Part shown: positions 1-7,826 of the stretch, in pieces
Layout: each line of letters starts with the position of its first letter
Numbering within the stretch: position 1 is the first letter of the stretch
NCBI RefSeq assembly: GCF_014268745.2
Contig: NZ_JABWRB020000001.1
Location: 1,550,001 to 1,614,000 of the forward strand
Length of the DNA: 64,000 nucleotides
DNA from: Pseudomonas zanjanensis
GTDB lineage: Bacteria; Pseudomonadota; Gammaproteobacteria; Pseudomonadales; Pseudomonadaceae
Reading direction: 5' to 3'
Notes under the pieces: model-generated
What the model was told of the DNA's origin: nothing
The model's database searches: none
What the model saw: the letters and a program-made list of their open reading frames with translations, nothing else
Made by a program: the position numbers and the translations under genes

Positions 1-727
1 ATTCGGCAATCTGCTTCTCAAGGAAATCATGAGCAGCCACCTCCTGAGCCAAAGCATGCAGATGCTCGACTCGCCAGTTACCGTGCAGGCTGCGGGCAAT
101 GGTTTGGTGATCGGCCTTGATACGGCCGTCTCGGAAGTTGGCCAAGACTTGAGGGTCACGCTCGCCATCGATGATGGCCTTGATGATTTTCATCCCTGTC
201 ACGCCAGCAATATTGCTGATGACATTGGCTAACTGAATGTTCATCTGCGTCAGGGCTTTTTGCATGCGGTTGATGGTCTTGGCTTGATCACGAACCTTCA
301 TGGCCCGCTGGCGAACCAATGATCGCATCGAGCAAATATCATCAGCGGGTCGGAAAGCACCTCTGAGTAAGCCATGGGTCATGAGTTGCCAGATCCACTG
401 GCAATCCAGAACATCGGATTTACGTCCGCTTATCTGACGAGTTGCACGGGAATTGACCAGATACACCTCAAAGCCCCTTGAATCGAGAAGCTCGAACAGC
501 GGTATCCAGTAAACGCCAGTGGCCTCCATCGCCACGACCTTGATTTTCAGCGATTCCAACCATTCGGCCAGGCTCACCAAATCCTCAGTGAAGGCCGGAA
601 AACAGCGAACCGGCTTGTCGCTTTGATCGGGATTGACGCCAACCCAGTGCTCGCGGCTGCCGATATCGATACCGGCACAATGAGGGTGAATCACTTCAAA
701 TCGTTTCTGCTGCTTCTTGCGCGCCAT
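1..727 (-). CDS. IS110-family transposase (DEDD recombinase), 3' part outside window
   Basis: Reading the minus strand from the ATG at 727-725 gives an uninterrupted frame of about 242 residues running off the window start. It begins MARKKQQKRFEV and shows the N-terminal DEDD (RuvC-like) domain of IS110-family transposases: Asp21 in AGIDIGS, Glu68 in AMEATGVYW, then Asp105 and Asp108 in GRKSDVLDCQW. These enzymes move circular insertion-sequence intermediates through a RuvC-like fold and a C-terminal serine domain; that C-terminal half is not visible here. Family members are about 330-400 residues, so roughly a third is missing. There is no frameshift in the visible part, so the element could be active. 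The IS110 versus IS1111 group cannot be decided without the other end. Confidence 0.9.
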   Translation of the reverse strand, partial: MARKKQQKRFEVIHPHCAGIDIGSREHWVGVNPDQSDKPVRCFPAFTEDLVSLAEWLESLKIKVVAMEATGVYWIPLFELLDSRGFEVYLVNSRATRQISGRKSDVLDCQWIWQLMTHGLLRGAFRPADDICSMRSLVRQRAMKVRDQAKTINRMQKALTQMNIQLANVISNIAGVTGMKIIKAIIDGERDPQVLANFRDGRIKADHQTIARSLHGNWRVEHLHALAQEVAAHDFLEKQIAE

Positions 728-915
728 GACAATTCCTCGCAGGATTGAATGGCGCGCGGGGAACACGGTGGCGAACGGATTCACTCTCTCATACGTGGTC
801 ACAGCTTGCTGTGCCTACAACGACTCCACGCCGATACCGTGCCGGCCACTCTCCCTCGCGGGTGCGGACACACCAGTGATAGCTACGGCCTCTTTCCCCG
901 CGCGCACCCAATCTT
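1..915 (-). mobile_element. IS110-family insertion sequence, partial; transposase plus upstream non-coding end
   Basis: The transposase (1-727) is preceded on its own strand by about 190 bp with no credible ORF (728-915). This is the size and place of the non-coding left end in IS110-group elements, which in that group encodes the bridge RNA that guides target choice. The exact outer end is not visible because IS110 elements usually lack inverted repeats and target duplications; 915 is an estimate. The 3' end lies outside the window. Confidence 0.6.
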
Positions 916-929
916 AAGCCGAGCACTTG

Positions 930-998
930 TTTGCTGCGCGACAGCGCAGCGTCGGCGACGCGGCGGGGACTCCCTCGCCACAAGGGCTGTGCGGGCCT
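930..998. repeat. REP-like remnant beside the IS110 element
   Basis: This short stretch contains an inverted repeat (gctgcgc/gcgcagc around 940-957) and ends in ctccctcgccacaa at about 970-983. That ending is the same as the outer arm of the complete REP pairs at 22869-23002 and 34827-34976. The other arm is missing, so it may be half of a REP pair interrupted by the insertion sequence. The rest of the gap up to the response-regulator stop at 999 shows nothing else. Confidence 0.5.
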
Positions 999-1661
999 CT
1001 AGCGGGAAATGATCCCGTGGTCGATCGCGTATTTCACCAGGGCCGCGGGTTTGTCGATGTTCAGCTTGCGGCGGATGCTCAGGCGATGGGTTTCGACGGT
1101 GCGTACGCTGATGTCCAGTTCGCGGGCCATTTCCTTGTTGTTCAGGCCCTGGACCATTTTCGCCAGCACTTGGCTCTCCCGTGGCGTCAGCTCGTTGTCG
1201 CTGTGCCGGTCGGTGGCGAGCCGCTGGGCGATCTCGGCACTGTAGAAGGTGCCGCCGCTGATGATGGCCTCGATGGCCGCGATGATTTCCCGCGATGGCG
1301 CGTTCTTGAGCACGTAGCCGCTGGCGCCGGCGCGTACGGATTCGCTCACGTACTCATAATTGTCGTACATGCTGAGGATGAGGATCTTGAGGCTGGGGTA
1401 TTGTTTGCCCAGTAATCGGGTCAGCTCAAGGCCGTTCTTGTCCTTGAGACCGATGTCCATCAGCAGCAGGTCCGGTTGGCAGCGACCGACCATTTCGATC
1501 GCCTGTGCGCCGTTCTCGGCTTCGCCTACCACGTCCAGTTGCGGCATCACCGAGAGCAGGGCCCTGATGCCGTCGCGGACCAAGGAATGGTCGTCGACCA
1601 GCGCGACGCGAATCACGGGAGGCAGGGTCATCGGCAAGTGCTCTGGTTGGAGAGGGGGCAT
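999..1661 (-). CDS. NarL/FixJ-type response regulator
   Basis: This is a 220-residue two-domain response regulator. The receiver domain has the acidic pair DD at residues 23-24, phospho-acceptor Asp69 in LLLMDI and Lys119 in GYVLKN. A LuxR/GerE helix-turn-helix follows at about 158-203 (LTPRESQVLAKMVQGL ... VRTVETHRLSIRRKL). It is phosphorylated by the cognate kinase encoded immediately upstream: the kinase stop TGA and this ATG share a base (TGATG at 1659-1663), so translation is probably coupled. An alternative start is the internal ATG at 1631 (MTLPPVIRVAL), closer to the usual family N-terminus. The target genes are not shown by the sequence; the divergent cstA is the obvious candidate. 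Confidence 0.9.
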   Translation of the reverse strand: MPPLQPEHLPMTLPPVIRVALVDDHSLVRDGIRALLSVMPQLDVVGEAENGAQAIEMVGRCQPDLLLMDIGLKDKNGLELTRLLGKQYPSLKILILSMYDNYEYVSESVRAGASGYVLKNAPSREIIAAIEAIISGGTFYSAEIAQRLATDRHSDNELTPRESQVLAKMVQGLNNKEMARELDISVRTVETHRLSIRRKLNIDKPAALVKYAIDHGIISR

Positions 1662-3022
1662 CAGCTTTGCGTGACCGAGAGGTTCATGGGCAGCAGGATG
1701 TCCAGTTCGCTGCGGCCTGGCACCGACGTCACTTCCAGGCGTCCGCCGAAATGCTCGACCCGTTCGCGGATGTTACGCAGGCCGATGCCGGCATGGCCGC
1801 GTTCCACTTGCGGGACGTTGAACCCCATCCCGTCATCGACCACCGTCAGGCGCAGGGACTGGCTGGAGCCGAATAGGCTGATGCCGACGCTTTTCGCCCC
1901 GGCATGGCGCTCAATATTGGTCAGGGCCTCTTGGGCAATGCGAAACAGCGAGACGGGGGCGCCATTTTCCAAGCGGCAATCGAATTCGTTGCTGCGGTAG
2001 GACACTTCCAGCCCGCTGCGCTGCTGGAATTCGCTGGCGAGCTGGCCGATGGCGGCGGGCAGCCCCAAGGTGTCGAGCAGGGAGGAGCGCAAGTCGTGGG
2101 AGATGCTACGGATCTCGCCGATGGCGTCGCCCAGCCGGTCGGTGGCGGTCTTCAGGATACCCAGGCCGTTGTCCTGACCGTTCTCCAACACATGGCTGGC
2201 CAGTTCGAACTGGAACTTGATCGACACCAGCACTTGGCTGATGCCGTCATGAAGTTCGCGAGAGACCCGTGAGCGTTCTTCTTCCTGCAGGCTGACGATG
2301 CGCTGGTTCAGCCGCTGCAGCTTCTGGTCCGCCAGGCGATGTTCGCTGACGTTCAGGGTCATGCCTCCGGCGAATACCAGCAGGACCGCTACCAATGCGA
2401 TGGCAGCGATGGCTTGCATGGTGGTGTGGATGCCATGGGCGACTTCGTCACGGGCTTGTTGGGTGGCGCGTTCGACATCCTCCAGGTAGATCCCCGTGCC
2501 AAGCGTCCAGCCCCATTTGTCGAGCCTCACGACGTAGGCCAACTTGTCGGTCACCTGGCCGGAGGAGGGCTTGTTCCAGGCGTAGCGCTGGAAACCATCG
2601 CCTGACTCGGCGCTCCTGATCAGCGCCTGGATCACCGGCAAGCCCTTGGGGTCCTTCATGTCCCAGAGGTACTGCCCGACCAATTCCGACTGGCGGGCAT
2701 GCATGAGGCTGCGACCCTGGCGGTCATACACGAAAAAGTAACCGTTGATGCCGAAGCTGAGCTTGCGCAGTTCTTCCAGGACCTGCTGTTGCGCGCGCGC
2801 GTCTCCCTGGCCGTCGTCATACAGCGGGGCGATCAGGCTCTGCGCCATCTCGACATAGTTCTTCAGTTCGGCGCGCTTGCTCGCCAGGATGCTGTCTTCG
2901 ATCAGTTGCGCCTGTTGATCGCCCAATTGGCGGTTGAGCGAGATCACCAGGGCGCAGATGACCGCGATGGCCAGGACCAGCGGCAAGATCCCGAGGGCGA
3001 CGATTTTGTGTTTGAGCAGCAT
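1661..3022 (-). CDS. Membrane sensor histidine kinase with periplasmic Cache domain (NarX/DegS-type HisKA_3)
   Basis: The product is 453 residues. It has an N-terminal membrane segment (about 7-28) and a periplasmic single-Cache-like sensor (about 35-190, with the typical [10 protein letters not shown] and [11 protein letters not shown] motifs). A second membrane segment (about 203-224) is followed by a short coiled linker, a HisKA_3 dimerisation box with His258 in [10 protein letters not shown], and an HATPase_c domain ([30 protein letters not shown]). Cache domains of this type usually bind small carboxylates. The start has a good AGGAG site. It forms an operon with the response regulator and is divergent from cstA, a pyruvate/peptide-type transporter gene, suggesting it senses a carboxylate and controls that transporter. 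The ligand assignment is inference. Confidence 0.88.
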   Translation of the reverse strand: MLLKHKIVALGILPLVLAIAVICALVISLNRQLGDQQAQLIEDSILASKRAELKNYVEMAQSLIAPLYDDGQGDARAQQQVLEELRKLSFGINGYFFVYDRQGRSLMHARQSELVGQYLWDMKDPKGLPVIQALIRSAESGDGFQRYAWNKPSSGQVTDKLAYVVRLDKWGWTLGTGIYLEDVERATQQARDEVAHGIHTTMQAIAAIALVAVLLVFAGGMTLNVSEHRLADQKLQRLNQRIVSLQEEERSRVSRELHDGISQVLVSIKFQFELASHVLENGQDNGLGILKTATDRLGDAIGEIRSISHDLRSSLLDTLGLPAAIGQLASEFQQRSGLEVSYRSNEFDCRLENGAPVSLFRIAQEALTNIERHAGAKSVGISLFGSSQSLRLTVVDDGMGFNVPQVERGHAGIGLRNIRERVEHFGGRLEVTSVPGRSELDILLPMNLSVTQS

Positions 3023-3109
3023 CTGTACTCCTGTCCGGGCTCGGCGGGGAGGCGAATGGCGGCATCATATGCCAAACCAGCCTGCCCGGCACAAACCTGT
3101 GGAGCAAGA

Positions 3110-3204
3110 CATGTGGGAGCAAAGCTTGCTCGCGATGCAGGCGCCGCGGTTTATGGAAAACCGTATCGACGCTATCGCGGGCAAGCCTTGCTCCCACAGG
3201 GGGA
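3110..3204. repeat. REP pair (BIME) between the two-component system and cstA
   Basis: Two inverted arms with the core tgtgggagcaa...gcttgctcgcg and its complement (gcgggcaagc...ttgctcccacag) face each other over about 50 bp. They are slightly degenerate copies of the class seen at 5634-5721. The rest of the divergent gap (3023-3335) must hold the promoters for both sides, but no clear -35/-10 pair stands out. Confidence 0.8.
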
Positions 3205-3335
3205 ATTGGGGTTCTACGTAGTACTACGGATTTATTTGTTGACCCGTTGCAGGGATATTGGGTCGGCTCCGAATAGCCGGGGCACACTATAAAAACAATC
3301 GCCGCAATCCACTGGATATCGGCAGGAGACACGCA

Positions 3336-5396
3336 ATGACAACCCGTCTGGTTAAACACCTCGCCTGGTTTGCCGTGGCTGTTCTGGGAGCCTGTGCGTT
3401 GAGTGTCGTGGCCTTGCGCCGCGGCGAACCCATCAACGCCCTCTGGATCGTCGTCGCCGCCGTGGCCATCTACCTGGTCGCCTACCGCTACTACAGCCTC
3501 TTCATCGCCAACAACGTGATGCAACTCGATGCGCGCCGGGCCACCCCCGCCGTGCTCAACAACGATGGCCTGGACTACGTCCCGACCAACAAACACATCC
3601 TTTTCGGCCACCACTTTGCGGCCATTGCCGGCGCGGGGCCGTTGGTCGGGCCGGTGCTGGCGGCGCAGATGGGCTACCTGCCCGGCACGCTCTGGCTGAT
3701 CGCCGGCGTGGTGCTGGCCGGTGCGGTGCAGGACTTCATGGTCCTGTTCCTGTCCACCCGCCGCAACGGTCGCTCCCTGGGCGACATGGTGCGCGAGGAA
3801 ATGGGCCGCATTCCTGGCACCATCGCGCTGTTCGGCTGCTTCCTGATCATGATCATCATCCTCGCGGTGCTGGCGCTGATCGTGGTCAAGGCCCTGGCCG
3901 AGAGCCCGTGGGGCATCTTCACGGTGATGGCGACCATCCCGATCGCGATGTTCATGGGCATCTACATGCGCTACATCCGCCCGGGCCGCATCGGCGAGAT
4001 CTCGATCATCGGCGTGCTGTTGCTGCTGGGTTCGATCTGGCTGGGCGGGCAGATCGCCGCCGACCCGGTCTGGGCCAAGGCCTTCACCTTCACCGGGATC
4101 CAGATCACCTGGATGCTGATCGGCTACGGTTTTGTCGCGGCGGTGCTGCCGGTGTGGCTGATCCTGGCGCCACGGGACTACCTGTCCACGTTCCTCAAGA
4201 TCGGCACCATCGTCGCCCTGGCGATCGGCATCCTGGTGACCATGCCCGAGCTGAAGATGCCGGCGCTGACCCAGTTCACCGACGGCACCGGGCCGGTGTG
4301 GAAGGGCGGGCTGTTCCCGTTCCTGTTCATCACCATTGCCTGCGGCGCGGTCTCGGGCTTCCACGCGCTGATCTCCTCGGGGACCACGCCCAAGCTGCTG
4401 GATAACGAAACCAACGCTCGCTACATCGGTTACGGCGGCATGCTCATGGAGTCATTCGTGGCGATCATGGCCATGGTCGCGGCCTCGGTGATCGAGCCGG
4501 GCGTGTACTTCGCCATGAACAGCCCGGCGGCGATCGTCGGTACTGATGTGGTGGCAGTGGCCCAGACCGTTAGCAGCTGGGGCTTTGCAATCACCCCCGA
4601 TGCGCTGCAAGCGGTGGCCAAGGACATCGGCGAGACCACCATCCTGGCCCGTGCCGGCGGTGCGCCGACCCTGGCGGTCGGGATCGCGCAGATCCTGCAC
4701 TCGGTGCTGCCGGGTGAGAACACCATGGCGTTCTGGTACCACTTCGCGATCCTGTTCGAAGCGCTGTTCATTCTCACCGCCGTGGACGCCGGCACCCGTG
4801 CCGGACGGTTCATGCTGCAGGACCTGCTTGGCTCGTTCGTGCCGGCCCTCAAGCGCACCGAATCGTGGACCGCCAACCTGATCGCCACCGCCGGCTGCGT
4901 GGCGCTGTGGGGTTATCTGCTGTACCAGGGCGTGATCGATCCGCTGGGCGGCATCAACACCTTGTGGCCGCTGTTCGGCATCTCCAACCAGATGCTGGCA
5001 GGGATCGCCCTGATGCTCGCCACCGTGGTACTGATCAAGATGAAGCGCCAGCGCTACGTCTGGGTCACGCTGCTGCCGGCGAGCTGGCTGCTGATCTGCA
5101 CCACCACCGCGGGCCTGATCAAGCTGTTCGACGCCAACCCGGCGATCGGCTTCCTGGCCCTGGCGCGCAAATACAACGATGCCCTGGCCGCCGGCCAGAT
5201 CCTGGCCCCGGCCAAGAGCATCGAGCAGATGCAGCACGTGGTGTTCAACGCCTACACCAACGCAACGCTGACGGTGTTGTTCCTGTTCGTGGTCTTCAGC
5301 ATCCTGTTCTACGCGCTCAAGGTTGGCATCGCCGCCTGGGGCACGAAAGAACGCACGGACAAAGAAGCACCATTCCAGGCCCTGCCGGACGCTTGA
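3336..5396 (+). CDS. cstA: Carbon starvation protein A-family transporter
   Basis: From the ATG at 3336, which has an AGGAG site at 3324-3328, this is a 686-residue protein with many hydrophobic helices. Family hallmarks include YYSLFIANNVMQLD, the block FGHHFAAIAGAGPLVGPVLAAQ, SSGTTPKLL and the C-terminal LWPLFGISNQMLAGIAL. CstA-family proteins are inner-membrane, ion-coupled carriers for pyruvate and/or peptides used when preferred carbon is exhausted. E. coli CstA is about 700 residues, so this copy is full length. An upstream in-frame ATG at 3258 exists but lacks a ribosome site, and the extra residues are not family-like. The next gene is the small partner ybdD 15 bp downstream; the divergent kinase/regulator pair is a likely controller. 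Confidence 0.95.
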   Translation: MTTRLVKHLAWFAVAVLGACALSVVALRRGEPINALWIVVAAVAIYLVAYRYYSLFIANNVMQLDARRATPAVLNNDGLDYVPTNKHILFGHHFAAIAGAGPLVGPVLAAQMGYLPGTLWLIAGVVLAGAVQDFMVLFLSTRRNGRSLGDMVREEMGRIPGTIALFGCFLIMIIILAVLALIVVKALAESPWGIFTVMATIPIAMFMGIYMRYIRPGRIGEISIIGVLLLLGSIWLGGQIAADPVWAKAFTFTGIQITWMLIGYGFVAAVLPVWLILAPRDYLSTFLKIGTIVALAIGILVTMPELKMPALTQFTDGTGPVWKGGLFPFLFITIACGAVSGFHALISSGTTPKLLDNETNARYIGYGGMLMESFVAIMAMVAASVIEPGVYFAMNSPAAIVGTDVVAVAQTVSSWGFAITPDALQAVAKDIGETTILARAGGAPTLAVGIAQILHSVLPGENTMAFWYHFAILFEALFILTAVDAGTRAGRFMLQDLLGSFVPALKRTESWTANLIATAGCVALWGYLLYQGVIDPLGGINTLWPLFGISNQMLAGIALMLATVVLIKMKRQRYVWVTLLPASWLLICTTTAGLIKLFDANPAIGFLALARKYNDALAAGQILAPAKSIEQMQHVVFNAYTNATLTVLFLFVVFSILFYALKVGIAAWGTKERTDKEAPFQALPDA

Positions 5397-5411
5397 TAGA
5401 GGATTGCAACG

Positions 5412-5609
5412 ATGTTCAATGACTTGAGTCGCCTGGGTAAATACCTCGGTCAGGCCGCGCGCCTGATGGTCGGCATGCCCGACTACGACAACTACGTCGA
5501 GCACATGCAAACCAAGCACCCGGACAAGCCGATGATGGACTACGAGGCGTTCTTCCGGGAACGCCAGGAGGCCCGTTACGGCGGCAAGGGTGGGCCCAAG
5601 TGCTGTTGA
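5412..5609 (+). CDS. ybdD: YbdD/YjiX-family small protein (DUF466)
   Basis: This is a 65-residue protein with the family pattern: an amphipathic N-terminus ([21 protein letters not shown]), then [23 protein letters not shown], ending in a Cys pair (PKCC). It is cotranscribed with cstA, and this cstA-ybdD pairing is conserved across proteobacteria. The small partner is thought to be needed for, or to modulate, transport; its biochemical role is not settled. Confidence 0.9.
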   Translation: MFNDLSRLGKYLGQAARLMVGMPDYDNYVEHMQTKHPDKPMMDYEAFFRERQEARYGGKGGPKCC

Positions 5610-5633
5610 CTTGAGCTGAACCCCAACCCCCTT

Positions 5634-5721
5634 GTGGGAGCGGGCTTGCTCGCGAAGGCGTCGGGTCAGTCGCCATTGATGTGGCTGACACACCGCCTTC
5701 GCGAGCAAGCCCGCTCCCACA
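5634..5721. repeat. REP pair (BIME), class tgtgggagcgggcttgctcgcg
   Basis: Two near-perfect inverted arms (about 28 bp each, gtgggagcgggcttgctcgc and its complement) flank a ~35-bp middle segment. It follows the cstA-ybdD operon and may also stop or stabilise its transcript; no separate T-tailed terminator is visible. Confidence 0.9.
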
Positions 5722-6118
5722 GTTGTTTTGGGGTGTTCCCAGGATTTGTTGACACCACAAAACTGACAGGCATGGCGATAGCGCCTGGTGCTCCACACAA
5801 AATACTTAACCCAGAAGTTTTTAAAGGGTATTTCATTCCAGCCCCACGGACCTGGCTGAATGCCCCGGTCCAGACGCTTGGCAAGAGGCAAAACGCCATG
5901 CCTGACTTGGCGAAATCAGGCACATAGGTGGCGCGTTCAGGTAACTAACTCAAGAGGGAAGGCAGGTAACGTGGCGCAACTTTTCACCGCAAGTGCGCAC
6001 GTTCGCCCAGGGTGGATCAATACAAATCTGATGGTGCCGCTTCCAGGAGGGGCGGAAAAACCGAAACACCGATTGTTCCTGCGCGCGCCTCAATGTTTGA
6101 TCACAAGAGAATAAGAAA
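5722..6118. other. Non-coding region upstream of gabP
   Basis: There is no credible gene in these ~400 bp. The stretch is slightly more AT-rich than its surroundings and includes a short inverted repeat (gcctga ... tcaggc at about 5899-5920). The promoter of the permease must lie here, but I cannot point to a convincing -35/-10 or sigma-54 site. Confidence 0.5.
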
Positions 6119-7519
6119 ATGACCAGCCCCAGCTTCAAGGATTCGAACGGCCATCTGGCACAGGGCTTCAAGCCTCGTCACGTCACCATGCTGTCCATTG
6201 CCGGGATCATCGGTGCGGGTCTGTTCGTGGGATCGGGTCATGCCATTGCCGCCGCCGGCCCGGCCGTCATGCTGGCCTATCTGTTTTCCGGGACGTTGGT
6301 GGTCCTGGTCATGCGCATGCTGGGTGAGATGGCGGTCGCCAATCCGGACACTGGCTCCTTCTCCACCTATGCCGACCAGGCCATCGGGCGCTGGGCCGGC
6401 TTCACCATCGGGTGGCTTTACTGGTGGTTCTGGGTGCTGGTGATTCCCATCGAAGCGTTGGCCGCCGGTCATGTGCTCAACCAATGGTTTCCCGCCGTCG
6501 ATGCCTGGCTGTTCGCCTCGGTGTCGATCGTTTTGCTGGCGGTGACGAACCTGTTCAGCGTGTCGAAGTACGGTGAGTTCGAATTCTGGTTCGCCATGGC
6601 CAAGGTCGTGGCGATCATTGGTTTTATCTCCCTGGGTTTCGCAGTGCTGATGGGCTGGATTCCCGAGCGCGAAGCCAGCGGCCTGGGCCGGTTGATGGAG
6701 GAGCATGGCGGGTTCGCCCCCAACGGCCTGTCGGCGGTAGTGGGCGCGTTCATCACCATCATGTTCAGCTTCATCGGTACGGAGGCGGTGACCATCGCGG
6801 CGGCTGAATCCGACAACCCCGCGCAGAACATTGCCAAGGCCACCCGTTCGGTGATCTGGCGCATCGGTGTGTTCTACCTGCTGTCGATCTTCGTGGTCAT
6901 TTCCGTGGTGCCGTGGAACGATCCACTCCTGGCTTCAGTGGGCTCCTACCAGCGGGCGCTTGAGTTGATGAACATTCCCCACGCCAAATTCCTGGTGGAT
7001 GTGGTGGTGCTGATTGCCGTGGCCAGTTGCATGAACTCCTCGATCTACATCGCCTCGCGGATGCTGTATTCCCTGGGCCGTCGCGGCGATGCGCCAAAGG
7101 CCGTGAAGGTGACGTCCTCGGCCGGTGTGCCACGGTCCGCGGTGATTGCCAGTACCGTGCTGGGCGCGGGTGTCACCTTGTTCAGCTACTTCATGCCCGC
7201 CGGCCTGTTCCAGTTCCTGCTCGCCAGCTCCGGTGCCATCGCCTTGCTGGTGTACCTGGTGATCGCCATCTCGCAACTGCGCATGCGCCGGATGCTGCAA
7301 CGACAGAACATCGAGCTGCCTTTTCGCATGTGGTTGTTTCCCTGGTTGACCTGGTTGGTCATCGTGTTCATCTCGGCGGCGCTGGCGGTCATGATGATCT
7401 CGCCCGAGCACCGCAGCGAGGTGAGCACGACCCTGGGCCTGGCGCTGATCATTTCCTTTATCGGCCTGGCGACGTCGCGGCATCCACCCCAGCCCGAGAG
7501 CGTCGCTTCCCTCGGCTGA
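6119..7519 (+). CDS. gabP: Amino-acid permease, GABA permease type (APC superfamily)
   Basis: This is a 466-residue, 12-helix permease. The first helix carries the APC substrate-site motif (SIAGIIGAGLFVGSG). Further signatures are close to E. coli GabP: MRMLGEMAVANPDTGSFSTYAD, AIGRWAGFTIGWLYWWFWVLVIP, EAVTIAAAESD, ASRMLYSLGRRGDAP and LPFRMWLFPWLTWLV. The predicted role is proton-coupled uptake of 4-aminobutyrate or a related amino acid at the inner membrane. The gene stands alone between a REP pair and a terminator-like hairpin. The leader has only a weak AG-rich ribosome site (agagaataagaaa). A closely related AAT-family permease with another substrate cannot be excluded. Confidence 0.88.
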   Translation: MTSPSFKDSNGHLAQGFKPRHVTMLSIAGIIGAGLFVGSGHAIAAAGPAVMLAYLFSGTLVVLVMRMLGEMAVANPDTGSFSTYADQAIGRWAGFTIGWLYWWFWVLVIPIEALAAGHVLNQWFPAVDAWLFASVSIVLLAVTNLFSVSKYGEFEFWFAMAKVVAIIGFISLGFAVLMGWIPEREASGLGRLMEEHGGFAPNGLSAVVGAFITIMFSFIGTEAVTIAAAESDNPAQNIAKATRSVIWRIGVFYLLSIFVVISVVPWNDPLLASVGSYQRALELMNIPHAKFLVDVVVLIAVASCMNSSIYIASRMLYSLGRRGDAPKAVKVTSSAGVPRSAVIASTVLGAGVTLFSYFMPAGLFQFLLASSGAIALLVYLVIAISQLRMRRMLQRQNIELPFRMWLFPWLTWLVIVFISAALAVMMISPEHRSEVSTTLGLALIISFIGLATSRHPPQPESVASLG

Positions 7520-7536
7520 TGCTTCATTTTTTACCC

Positions 7537-7573
7537 TGTTGACGCCACGTTACTGGCGTCAACAAACCCTCTT
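7537..7573 (+). terminator. Intrinsic-type terminator after gabP
   Basis: An 11-bp perfect inverted repeat (tgttgacgcca / tggcgtcaaca, 6-base loop) is followed a few bases later by ctctttt. It lies 18 bp after the gabP stop. Confidence 0.7.
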
Positions 7574-7826
7574 TTCAGCCCATTCAAGACGCAAAAACCT
7601 CAGTCTTGAAGCGCGGCCCTTCCGCCTGTCACCCACTTGCAAACCCAGCCCTGCGAACCGGCACTAACCCGCGGTCGCGTTGTCAGTAATTGGCGTCTGT
7701 GGGGATGAGGATCGTCCCTGTTATCGGCATATCAGCTGGATGGTTTTTCTCGAGCACTTTCGGGGAAAAGAGCTTTGCGATGGATTGCGTCCTGGACCGA
7801 CCCTTTCTCTTGCAGGCGATTTTCCC
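7574..7826 (+). promoter_or_regulatory. Leader region of the type I secretion operon
   Basis: The first family-like start of the ABC transporter is at 7827, so this stretch should hold its promoter. The same frame stays open upstream to 7680, but those 49 residues do not look like a transporter N-terminus. I see no promoter element strong enough to name. Confidence 0.35.

Noticed and set aside
2817-4364. Minus-strand ORF of 515 residues over cstA
   Set aside because: Antisense to a clear CstA and composed of Asp/Gln/Arg/His-rich shadow sequence.
7680-7826. N-terminal extension of the secretion ABC transporter
   Set aside because: The extra 49 residues do not resemble PrtD/AprD N-termini, while the sequence from 7827 does; kept only as an alternative start.
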